From: CAJWKT01 sp964465375
Lineage (GTDB): Bacteria; Pseudomonadota; Gammaproteobacteria; Steroidobacterales; Rariloculaceae
Direction: 5' to 3'
DNA length: 64,000 nt
Assembly (NCBI GenBank): GCA_964465375.1
Contig: CAYXIJ010000006.1
Coordinates: 1-64,000 of the forward strand
Part shown: piece after piece, positions 35,948 to 43,714 of the stretch
How the letters are laid out: every line of letters begins with the position of its first letter
Position numbering within the stretch: the stretch's first letter is position 1
Translations under genes and position numbers: made by a program
Notes under the pieces: model-generated
Databases searched by the model: none
Told to the model about the DNA's origin: nothing
The model's input: only the letters and a program-made list of their open reading frames with translations

Positions 35948-36116
35948 GCCAAAAATCAGTACACGCCTAACCTATACAATAACAGCGTCTTCGAGGATTT
36001 CTTAACCTAATTATTAGAACATAATTCTTTTGCGCTGGTGATTTCGCGCCGAAACCGGCAACATTGAGGCAACGGTAGTTCTCCTTTGCAAAAATGAAAG
36101 CAAATTGGGTGCGAGC

Positions 36117-37070
36117 ATGTTGATTAGAACAGCCAAGGACATTAAAGACTCAGAAATCACGCCTGAAGATATATACCGCGATCGGCGTCGTATTCTCGCG
36201 GCTGGTTTAGCGGCTGGTCTGCTGCCGGGAATCGGTATGGACACCGAAGCAAAGCTCCCTAGTGGCATTAGCCTGAATGAAACCAAGCCCTGGCCCGATT
36301 CCCTCGACGAGGAGCAAAGCGACTTTGATGATGTGACCGGATACAACAATTATTACGAGTTTGGAACCGGTAAAACAGATCCAGCTCGCTATGCACACAC
36401 CTTGGTCACTGACCCTTGGTCGATAAAGGTGGAGGGTGAGGCAGAAAAAACCGGCACATTCACACTCGAAGACATCCTAAAACCTCATTTTTTTGAGCAA
36501 CGCGTTTATCGTTTGCGTTGCGTTGAGGCTTGGTCAGCAGTAATTCCCTGGGTTGGCTTCCCTCTCGCTGACTTGTTGAAGCGCTTTTCGCCAACCTCGA
36601 AGGCTAAATATGTGCAGTTCTTTACACTCTATGAGCCTAGCCAAATGCCAGGGCTACGTTACCCAGTCTTGGAATGGCCCTATCGGGAGGGACTCACAAT
36701 CGCTGAGGCAATGAACCCCCTGAGTTTAATGGCCGTCGGCCTGTACGGACAAGAGCTTCCCAACCAAAATGGTGCTCCCTTACGACTGGTAGTACCTTGG
36801 AAATACGGGTTCAAAAGCATCAAATCAATCGTTCGCATACGCTTCCAAGAAAGTCAGCCAAAAACCAGTTGGAATATGGCAATTCCCCAAGAATACGGCT
36901 TCTACTCCAATGTAAATCCCGAGGTTGATCATCCCCGATGGAGTCAGGCCAGCGAGCGACGCATCGGAGGAAGCCTTTTCTCGGCTAGAACCCCGACACT
37001 TATGTTTAATGGCTACGGGACCGAAGTTGCTCACCTGTACCGGGGCCTAGACCTAGCAAAAAACTATTGA
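36117..37070 (+). CDS. msrP: Periplasmic protein-methionine-sulfoxide reductase, molybdopterin subunit
   Basis: 317 residues of the YedY/MsrP type, which repairs oxidised methionines of periplasmic proteins. The molybdenum-ligating Cys135 lies in RLRCVEAWSAVIPWVGFP, close to the family's RMRCVEAWSMVVPW. NGAPLRLVVPWKYGFKSIKSI also agrees. The N-terminus has a twin-arginine-like RDRRRILAAGLAAGLLPG, fitting Tat export of the cofactor-loaded protein. The ATG at 36117 is used; TTG 36105 adds four residues. The membrane partner gene msrQ follows after 22 bases. Confidence 0.95.
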   Translation: MLIRTAKDIKDSEITPEDIYRDRRRILAAGLAAGLLPGIGMDTEAKLPSGISLNETKPWPDSLDEEQSDFDDVTGYNNYYEFGTGKTDPARYAHTLVTDPWSIKVEGEAEKTGTFTLEDILKPHFFEQRVYRLRCVEAWSAVIPWVGFPLADLLKRFSPTSKAKYVQFFTLYEPSQMPGLRYPVLEWPYREGLTIAEAMNPLSLMAVGLYGQELPNQNGAPLRLVVPWKYGFKSIKSIVRIRFQESQPKTSWNMAIPQEYGFYSNVNPEVDHPRWSQASERRIGGSLFSARTPTLMFNGYGTEVAHLYRGLDLAKNY

Positions 37071-37092
37071 TCGCTGGCCAATCGACTTGGCG

Positions 37093-37707
37093 ATGACTCG
37101 CGTTTTTATCGCTCCACTTAAGATTATTGCTTGCCTTGCCTGCCTAGCTCCCTTTTTATGGCTGCTGCTGCGGGCCTTTGCAATAGGTCCACTGGACTTG
37201 GGCGCCAATCCGGTAGAGGAAGTCCTACATACGTTAGGTAAGAGTGGTTTAAATATCTTACTGATTACCCTGGCTATTACTCCATTGAGGCGCCTTACAG
37301 GATTTCACTGGCTAATAGCATTGCGCCGGATATTAGGCCTATTCTCATTTACCTACCTGAGCCTGCATTTTCTTACCTATATCACTCTGGACTGGGGCTT
37401 CGCCTGGAATTCTTTAATTGTTGATATTGTTGCGCGGCCCTATATCACGGTTGGTTTCACCAGTCTTGCGCTTATGTTTCCTCTTGCTATGACTTCCACC
37501 AACCGGATGCAGAGGCGTCTGGGCCAAAAATGGATAAAACTGCATCGACTCATTTACATAATCGCACCTCTTGGGGTTCTACATTTTTATTGGCAAGGGA
37601 TACGCGATCCCTTCGAGCCACTCGTCTACGCTGGCATTGTCATGCTGCTTCTTGGGCTTAGAGTTCTGCACTGGGTCGGGAAACAGCGAATTCGCAACAG
37701 ATCCTGA
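37093..37707 (+). CDS. msrQ: Protein-methionine-sulfoxide reductase heme-binding membrane subunit
   Basis: 204 residues with about six membrane helices and the ferric-reductase-like fold of MsrQ: ITLAITPLRRLTG, LRRILGLFSFTYLSLHFLTY (His ligands), MTSTNRMQRRLGQKWIKLHRLIYI. It carries b-heme and passes electrons from the quinone pool or a flavin reductase to MsrP. ATG 37093 is preferred to TTG 37087. A terminator follows at 37736. Confidence 0.95.
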   Translation: MTRVFIAPLKIIACLACLAPFLWLLLRAFAIGPLDLGANPVEEVLHTLGKSGLNILLITLAITPLRRLTGFHWLIALRRILGLFSFTYLSLHFLTYITLDWGFAWNSLIVDIVARPYITVGFTSLALMFPLAMTSTNRMQRRLGQKWIKLHRLIYIIAPLGVLHFYWQGIRDPFEPLVYAGIVMLLLGLRVLHWVGKQRIRNRS

Positions 37708-37735
37708 TGTTGCCAAGATCAATCTGAACTTATTT

Positions 37736-37766
37736 AGCCTGAAAGAATTTCAGGCTGGGCATTTTT
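37736..37766 (+). terminator. Intrinsic terminator after msrPQ
   Basis: A perfect nine-base stem, AGCCTGAAA (37736-37744) and TTTCAGGCT (37748-37756), with a GAA loop, followed after GGGCA by a T5 tract at 37762-37766. Placed 28 bases after the msrQ stop, it should end the msrPQ transcript. Confidence 0.85.
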
Positions 37767-37883
37767 CATCCAATGAGAACTCAAGGATTCTGATCACATA
37801 CAGCCCGTTGTGCTATTCCCAATCATGAATAGGATATCAGCTGTGTGTTTGGAGCCACCTAACACCTTAGCAAGAAGGTTCCA

Positions 37884-38957
37884 TTATGCTACCTCTTCGC
37901 GGTTCCTAGCGAGCCAGCCATCCACCAGCTCGACGGTCCGATCCACCTCATCAGATTGCATTCCCTGAGACTTGGCAAGCGTCTGTACTAACTTATCCAC
38001 ACGTTCGATGTACGGCGCTTTGGCAGCGAGTGCACGTGCCGCCGAGGAAGGTTTCTGCAGCGACAAGGCAGCCTTAGCATATTTCTTGAATGGAACAAGA
38101 TCGGCATGGTCACCACCCAAGCTGACACACAAATCTGCCACCCAGTTATACAGGGACTCTGAAGCATCCAGGTTAGTATGAACTGCTTCCCTGATCGGGA
38201 TCATCTCTTCTGCCTGCACGCAACGGTAATTACCAGCTAACAACATGCACCACTTGGCAAGCGGCACGAATACGGAATCATGTACCCGCAGCTTTACGGG
38301 GAGCTCCACCTCTTTGCCGGCAACGTTGTAGCGAATCCCCTGGATGTCTTCCTCTAGCTTGCACAAGATATCAGTGTGATCATCCGACTCAAATCGGGCC
38401 GCCTTAAAGTTAGTAGGCAATCCTACCTGGAGTACGTTGCACCTTTCTTCAGGTGGACGGAATGCCTGCGGATCTGGGCTACACAGCGTGATCAGAGACG
38501 GGTTTACGTCGTCCCAAACGGACGCGTCTGTGTAGCAGTCCCTGACCGTTTCCCCATCAATAGCCGAAATACGTCTCAAGAAGCTTAATGGAGGCATGTT
38601 CATGATTGACATGCACGGCCTCCCGGATGTACCCACTCGACCCAGCAGATCCTTAACGACGGGCACTCGATACTGCGGCTCCTGCATGGCAAGCACGATA
38701 AGATCGTAATTGGACGGATCCGCATCTTCAGGTCTGCCTGCAGAAACAACTCCGGGCATATCTTTCGTATTCAGCAAAACAGACCCATCAGGAACATCCC
38801 GCACCGGTAGACGCACGATCGCACCCTCACTATTGATGAGTTGTGATTCCTCTGGAAGACAGACTAAGTGTGCCGAATGTCCTGCAAGGGCGGCCTTTGC
38901 GCCAAGAAGCGAGCCATAAGACGCCCCAAAAAAAAGAATACTATATTTATCAGGCAT
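37884..38957 (-). CDS. Ketopantoate-reductase-like NAD(P)-binding protein
   Basis: 357 residues. The N-terminus SILFFGASYGSLLGAKAALAGHSAHLVC is a Rossmann start like that of the ApbA/PanE ketopantoate reductases, and YDLIVLAMQEPQYRV fits the next strand. The C-terminal half is helical, as expected. It is longer than PanE (about 300) and its catalytic residues could not be confidently matched, so it may be a related 2-hydroxy-acid or opine-type dehydrogenase. Single gene between the msrPQ terminator and dacB, on the minus strand. Confidence 0.68.
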   Translation of the reverse strand: MPDKYSILFFGASYGSLLGAKAALAGHSAHLVCLPEESQLINSEGAIVRLPVRDVPDGSVLLNTKDMPGVVSAGRPEDADPSNYDLIVLAMQEPQYRVPVVKDLLGRVGTSGRPCMSIMNMPPLSFLRRISAIDGETVRDCYTDASVWDDVNPSLITLCSPDPQAFRPPEERCNVLQVGLPTNFKAARFESDDHTDILCKLEEDIQGIRYNVAGKEVELPVKLRVHDSVFVPLAKWCMLLAGNYRCVQAEEMIPIREAVHTNLDASESLYNWVADLCVSLGGDHADLVPFKKYAKAALSLQKPSSAARALAAKAPYIERVDKLVQTLAKSQGMQSDEVDRTVELVDGWLARNREEVA

Positions 38958-39048
38958 ACCTCACCTTCATATGTATAAAATCAACCGCTGTTCCGAACTA
39001 CGGTTGTGAAATTGTTCTTACTCAGCGGCTGAACGTCAGGCGGCCATC

Positions 39049-40467
39049 TCAAGAAAGGCTAAAAACCCAACGTAACAGGGCATTCTGTAGCTCTTTTCCC
39101 GGACCCCGGTGGACATCTGCTTCGTTCAGTATGGCGATCACGACGTAGGTGCGGCCACTATGTCCATGGATATAACCGGCAAGGGCAGAAACATGATCAA
39201 GCCGGCCAGTTTTAACGTGCATTCTTCCCTCCATAGAATGATCGTTGAAACGTCCCCGCGTTGTACCATCTAGACCTCCCAAGGAAAGCGAAGCCAAAAA
39301 TTCTGGCATATAGGCGCTTTGATAACCGGCGAGTAAAACGTCAGCCATCAGCCGAGCAGAAATCCGAGTTGTCCTGGACAAACCAGCACCATTATCTATA
39401 AATAAAGAAGATGTCTCTAGGCCTTGCGAGTGCAGATAATTTTCAATGGCTTCGACCCCTTTTTCATTTGTGCCTGGCGGCCCACCCTGTTCTGCGCCCA
39501 AGCTGTATAGCAGCTGTCGGGTCATCACATTATTACTGAACTTATTGATGCTGCGGATAACTTCCCCAAGCGGCCTTGAGTGCCACACCATGGCGGGCTC
39601 ACTGTTTTCGGGAACAAGTTGATTACGAATGGTCCCGCGAAACTTCCCGCCCAGTTGTTTCCAAAGTACTTCAAATATCCCGAAGGCGAAGGTGTCATGC
39701 TGCAGAACCGAGCGGCTCAAGGCGTAATGACCACAAGACTCAGGAAAGTTACCCGAGAAAACCACACGCTTCCCTGCAACCGGATCCAGAACATCGAAAG
39801 CGATACCGGATTGATAACCTCGGCAAGGACCTTTTACTAAGCGTATTCGATTCTGAATTTCAAGATTGCTGAGCTCAGGATCGGGGCTGATCTTGACCAT
39901 GCCAAGTCGTTCGTCCACCAGAAAATTGAATCGGACCGTTTTGTAGTTAACCATCAGTGCGTTCGGAAGAACATTGTAGGCCCGGAAGGGCTGACTATCG
40001 AAGTCCCCGGGGTTGCCGTTTGCCCCCTCAAAAAAACTACCATCCAGCACTAGATCACCATGCACATTCTCGAGTCCCATACCACGCAGTGAACGTAGAA
40101 GCTTCCAAAATTCTTCGGTTACCAGGTAGGGATCCCCGTAACCTTTGATTGCCAAATCGCCTTCGAGCCCTTGCCCATCCCAATCTCCCAGAAAATGAAT
40201 TTCAGTGGGCCAGCTATAGGTCGGGCCTAAGACATCGAGTGCCACCCAAGTTGTTAGCAACTTGATGGTCGACGCTGGATTTCTGGGAATGGCGGGATTA
40301 TGAGCTAAAACCGGCTCGGGGGAACCTACCTCCTGAACCAGAATGCTCAACCCACCCGGCGAGATGCCATGACCCTCCAAAACCCGATTCACAGGGGGCG
40401 GTAGAGCACCCTGAGCCGACACGATACCGGCAATACAGGAGAAAATTAGGAATCGAACGGCATGCAT
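39049..40467 (-). CDS. dacB: D-Ala-D-Ala carboxypeptidase/endopeptidase (PBP4 type)
   Basis: 472 residues, exported (signal peptide to about residue 18). The active-site triad of motifs is intact: SxxK as STIK at 66-69, SxN as SNN in KFSNNVMTRQLL, and KTG in MHVKTGRLDHVSALAGY. Class C penicillin-binding proteins trim D-Ala from peptidoglycan stem peptides and cleave cross-links. The insert domain between SxxK and SxN is the size usual in PBP4. A 173-base spacer upstream to the next gene shows nothing clear. Confidence 0.95.
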   Translation of the reverse strand: MHAVRFLIFSCIAGIVSAQGALPPPVNRVLEGHGISPGGLSILVQEVGSPEPVLAHNPAIPRNPASTIKLLTTWVALDVLGPTYSWPTEIHFLGDWDGQGLEGDLAIKGYGDPYLVTEEFWKLLRSLRGMGLENVHGDLVLDGSFFEGANGNPGDFDSQPFRAYNVLPNALMVNYKTVRFNFLVDERLGMVKISPDPELSNLEIQNRIRLVKGPCRGYQSGIAFDVLDPVAGKRVVFSGNFPESCGHYALSRSVLQHDTFAFGIFEVLWKQLGGKFRGTIRNQLVPENSEPAMVWHSRPLGEVIRSINKFSNNVMTRQLLYSLGAEQGGPPGTNEKGVEAIENYLHSQGLETSSLFIDNGAGLSRTTRISARLMADVLLAGYQSAYMPEFLASLSLGGLDGTTRGRFNDHSMEGRMHVKTGRLDHVSALAGYIHGHSGRTYVVIAILNEADVHRGPGKELQNALLRWVFSLS

Positions 40468-40640
40468 ACGCTAGATTGTGCGCGAATTCTCATACAGCTG
40501 CACAGTACCACCCTTCATTAGATTTCAGCTGTTTTGTGGCAGTCACTGATAAAAGCCAAGGTGTAGTAAGAGCCTGATGTCCTTTCTGTCGCTGCTTCCT
40601 ACTTTGGTGATCAAAGTTATAGTGCGCTACGTACGGCAGA

Positions 40641-41012
40641 TCAATCTACCGAAGCCAAAAATCGGGGTAAAGGCTTGTCCTCCTTTTTACTGACCACAGA
40701 CAATGAACCGCTGGCACCGCTGTTACGAAGAAGTTCAGAATAAAGCTTAACAATCGTTTCGGCGTGGACATCCGCTTCTACCACAGACATTTTACGGATA
40801 GAGGCCCTGACGCAGGAATCCTTACCACCCGGGCTCACCCGATGAAGGGCATCATAAAGGGTCGAAAAATCTTGCCTTAGGTCAGAGGGGAACTCTCTGC
40901 TATCCAAATCCCCGAGGTGCTCTATGTAAGCTTCGGCTAGGCGATGTTTTATGGGGCCCTCTCCAACCAGGGCAAAAATAGCCACCTTAAAACGCTCCGA
41001 AAGATAAGACAT
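40641..41012 (-). CDS. Small conserved cytoplasmic protein, function unknown
   Basis: 123 residues, mostly helical and without signal peptide, membrane segment or metal motif. MSYLSERFKVAIFALVGEG at the start and REFPSDLRQDFSTLYDALHRV in the middle suggest a compact helical fold. I recognise no family. The start at 41012 and the ordinary codon use of the neighbours support a real gene. It is separated from pyrC by a 214-base AT-rich spacer. Confidence 0.6.
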   Translation of the reverse strand: MSYLSERFKVAIFALVGEGPIKHRLAEAYIEHLGDLDSREFPSDLRQDFSTLYDALHRVSPGGKDSCVRASIRKMSVVEADVHAETIVKLYSELLRNSGASGSLSVVSKKEDKPLPRFLASVD

Positions 41013-41169
41013 TCGAAATTAAAAGCCTTTATTTTTAGTCTTATAATGCCGGTTTCAATCTTCATCCAAGTGCCCAAAAAACCTTCACCTGAATCACGAC
41101 TTTAGCCAACAAATTTCTGCCCATACATATAACAAATTAGCAGGCCATAACGCAAGTATTGCGCTGGAT

Positions 41170-41193
41170 TTAATCAACTGATTACATGATTAA
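41170..41193. repeat. Short inverted repeat in AT-rich spacer
   Basis: TTAATCA (41170-41176) and TGATTAA (41187-41193) with a ten-base spacer. It lies between pyrC and the small unknown gene, both on the minus strand, and could be an operator or a weak hairpin. It has no T tract on the transcribed side, so it is not a convincing terminator. Confidence 0.25.
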
Positions 41194-41226
41194 TTAAAAA
41201 TCGTACTTTCAAGTGTGAACTAAAAC

Positions 41227-42564
41227 TTATTCAGTTGAAAAAGTTAGCGCCTGCCCATTTGGGGCTCCCTCAATCTGACCATCGCGGGACACAATAGAGC
41301 CATTCACGAACGTCAAAGCGACCTTAGAACTAAATCGGGTACCCTCTAGAGGCGACCAGCCACACATATACAACAACTGGTCCTTGTTTACACTCGTTTC
41401 CCCCTCAAGATCAACCGCGACCATATCAGCGAAATAGCCCTCACGAAGAAACCCTCTGTCCTGGACTCGATACCTGAGCGCTGGGTTGTGAGCTGCCTTT
41501 TCAACAATCAACTCTAGACTAAAATGCCCTAACCGGTGCTGCTCCAAGAGCATAAGCAGCGAATGCTGGACCAAGGGAAGGCCTGCTGGAGCCTCAAAGT
41601 AGGGCAGCGACTTCTCAGCCAGTGTGTGAGGAGCGTGGTCCGTCGCAATAATGTCTATCCGGTCGCTTTTTACCCCGCTGATGAGCCCGAGACGATCCTC
41701 TGAGCGTTTTATGGCCGGGTTACACTTAATCCGAGCACCAAGATCTGCATAGTGTGACTCATCAAACCAGAGGTGGTGGACACAAACTTCGGCGGTAATG
41801 GATTTTCCTTCTAGGGGCCCGGCAGGAAAAAGTTCTAATTCTCGGGCCGTGCTGAGGTGCAAAACGTGCAGTTGAGTCTGATACCGCTTGGCCAAATCTA
41901 CAGCCAAAGAAGAAGACTTATAGCAGGCCTCTTCCGATCGGATCTTTGGGTGAGCTGACATCGGAACATGCTCCCCATATCGCCTGCGGTACTTATCCTC
42001 CGCTTCCTTAATCGTGGGTGTGTCCTCGCAATGGGTAGCTACCAAGCACCTCGCCTGGTCAAATATTTGCTCCAGCGTACGCGGATCATCAACCAACATT
42101 CTACCCGTCGAAGAACCCATAAAAACCTTTACCCCGCAGACCTCGCCAGGAATAAGCTGCTTAATTTCTTCTATATTGTTATTGGTGGCGCCCATGTAGA
42201 AAGCGTAGTTAGCAAAGCTGCTTCCTGCAGCAAGCAATTTCTTTTCAGCTAGCGCGGCCCGTGTTGTAGTGGGGGGGCTTGTGTTTGGCATATCCATAAA
42301 ACTCGTGACCCCACCCAATGCGGCAGCCTTTGACTCGCTTGCTATAGAAGCCTTGTGGGTCAGGCCAGGCTCACGAAGGTGAACCTGGTCATCTATTAGG
42401 CCAGGAAGAAGATACTTTCCTTTGAGGTCAATAATCTCGTCCGCCACAGAACCGGGCAAGGCTGACTCAATTCTCGTGACCCTATCACCTTCAACGAGTA
42501 CATCAGCATCGAAAATCTTCCCTTCATTTACGAGCTGGCCATTAGTCAGTAATCGTTTCGTCAT
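41227..42564 (-). CDS. pyrC: Dihydroorotase
   Basis: 445 residues of the amidohydrolase superfamily; it forms dihydroorotate in pyrimidine synthesis. The motif after the first strand reads LIDDQVHLREPGLTHK, with Gln60 where most enzymes have the first His of the HxH metal pair; this DDQVH form is the rule in one dihydroorotase subgroup as I recall, notably in Bacteroidetes. ASGKS-like loops and the late ATDHAPHTLAEK (general-base Asp) are normal. The class is the long type. It overlaps the upstream proline iminopeptidase gene by four bases. Confidence 0.9.
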   Translation of the reverse strand: MTKRLLTNGQLVNEGKIFDADVLVEGDRVTRIESALPGSVADEIIDLKGKYLLPGLIDDQVHLREPGLTHKASIASESKAAALGGVTSFMDMPNTSPPTTTRAALAEKKLLAAGSSFANYAFYMGATNNNIEEIKQLIPGEVCGVKVFMGSSTGRMLVDDPRTLEQIFDQARCLVATHCEDTPTIKEAEDKYRRRYGEHVPMSAHPKIRSEEACYKSSSLAVDLAKRYQTQLHVLHLSTARELELFPAGPLEGKSITAEVCVHHLWFDESHYADLGARIKCNPAIKRSEDRLGLISGVKSDRIDIIATDHAPHTLAEKSLPYFEAPAGLPLVQHSLLMLLEQHRLGHFSLELIVEKAAHNPALRYRVQDRGFLREGYFADMVAVDLEGETSVNKDQLLYMCGWSPLEGTRFSSKVALTFVNGSIVSRDGQIEGAPNGQALTFSTE

Positions 42565-43550
42565 ATCCGGTCCGCCGCTAGCTCTCTAAACGCGTCAGTA
42601 GTATTAATAAGTTCACTCATAACCCCGACCTCGTAGGCCGAATGTCCGGCATTATTCACAATCCGGAAATCAGCTTCCGGCCAGCACTTATGCAATTCCC
42701 AAGCCGTTTCCATGGGGCACACAATGTCGTGCCTCCCCTGAACAATCACAGCCGGAATGTGGCGAATCCTGTCCACTCCCTCCAAAAGCTGCCCTTCACG
42801 CAAAAAGAACCCATCGTTGATAAAAAAATGCGCTTCGATTCTAGCTAATGCCAGAGCAAAACTCTTCTTCCCGAACGACGATTTTTGCTCGGCACGGGGG
42901 GTCAAAAAACTCGCAGCCCCCTCCCAGACAGACCAGGCAAGGGCCGCCCTAAGACGAATCTCGGAATCAGAGCTAAATAGACGCTTGTGATACGCGGATA
43001 GCATATCACCCCTTTCTTCCTCGGGGATCAATGCCAAGAATTCGTTCCACTCCTCTGGCAGCAACGCACTTGCTCCTTCCTGATAAAACCAAGTGAGTTC
43101 TTTTCGGCGAAGAAGAAAAATACCCCGAAGCACCAACGCACTAACCGCTCTTGGATGCTGCTGCGCATAAGCGAGCGAAAGGGTGCTGCCCCAAGATCCG
43201 CCGAACACAAGCCACCGATCGATCTCAAGATAACCGCGTAACAGTTCCATGTCTCTCACTAGGTGCCAAGTGGTGTTCGCATCAGTGGAAGCCGCGGGGC
43301 GACTACGGCCGGCACCTCTTTGATCAAAGACAACAATGCGATACGTCGATGGATCAAAAAAACGGCGGGCATTAAGATCCCCGCCGGCCCCAGGACCACC
43401 ATGGACGAACAGTGCAGGCAACCCGTCCCGCCGACCACATTGCTCATAGTAGATACTGTGCCCGTCCCCGACGTCCAAATAACCGTGATCGAAAGGATCC
43501 AGCTGTGGATAGAGACTTCTTTCTTTCGCGGTTTCAGTTGTTCTTTTCAT
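42561..43550 (-). CDS. pip: Proline iminopeptidase
   Basis: 329 residues of the S33 peptidase family, which removes N-terminal proline from peptides. HGGPGAGGD at 50-57 forms the oxyanion loop and the nucleophile Ser119 is in GGSWGST; a late GRHDIVCPMETAWEL supplies Asp and NAGHSAYE the His. The N-terminus YPQLDPFDHGYLDVGDGHSIYYEQCG is diagnostic of the family. The ATGA overlap with pyrC makes the two genes an operon by organisation; they have no evident pathway link. Confidence 0.95.
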   Translation of the reverse strand: MKRTTETAKERSLYPQLDPFDHGYLDVGDGHSIYYEQCGRRDGLPALFVHGGPGAGGDLNARRFFDPSTYRIVVFDQRGAGRSRPAASTDANTTWHLVRDMELLRGYLEIDRWLVFGGSWGSTLSLAYAQQHPRAVSALVLRGIFLLRRKELTWFYQEGASALLPEEWNEFLALIPEEERGDMLSAYHKRLFSSDSEIRLRAALAWSVWEGAASFLTPRAEQKSSFGKKSFALALARIEAHFFINDGFFLREGQLLEGVDRIRHIPAVIVQGRHDIVCPMETAWELHKCWPEADFRIVNNAGHSAYEVGVMSELINTTDAFRELAADRI

Positions 43551-43714
43551 AATTGAACCTTTACAAAAAAATGAGGTCAGATATTTTTAATGACTGTTCA
43601 TCAGCGTGGTCCTCGGGCATAGTTCACAGAGTAGCGGTTTGGCCGAAGATTGTATTGACGGATCGCAGAAAATTTTGAGATTAAAAAGTCTGTCTCCGAA
43701 AAGGTGAGAAAAAT

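Noticed and set aside
41042..41047. TATAAT on the plus strand
   Set aside because: Neighbouring genes are on the minus strand and no plus-strand gene follows for more than 2 kb; no -35 element is seen.
42350..42400. PyrC as an inactive dihydroorotase
   Set aside because: The Gln form is known in a working subgroup and the catalytic Asp (TDHAPH) is intact.
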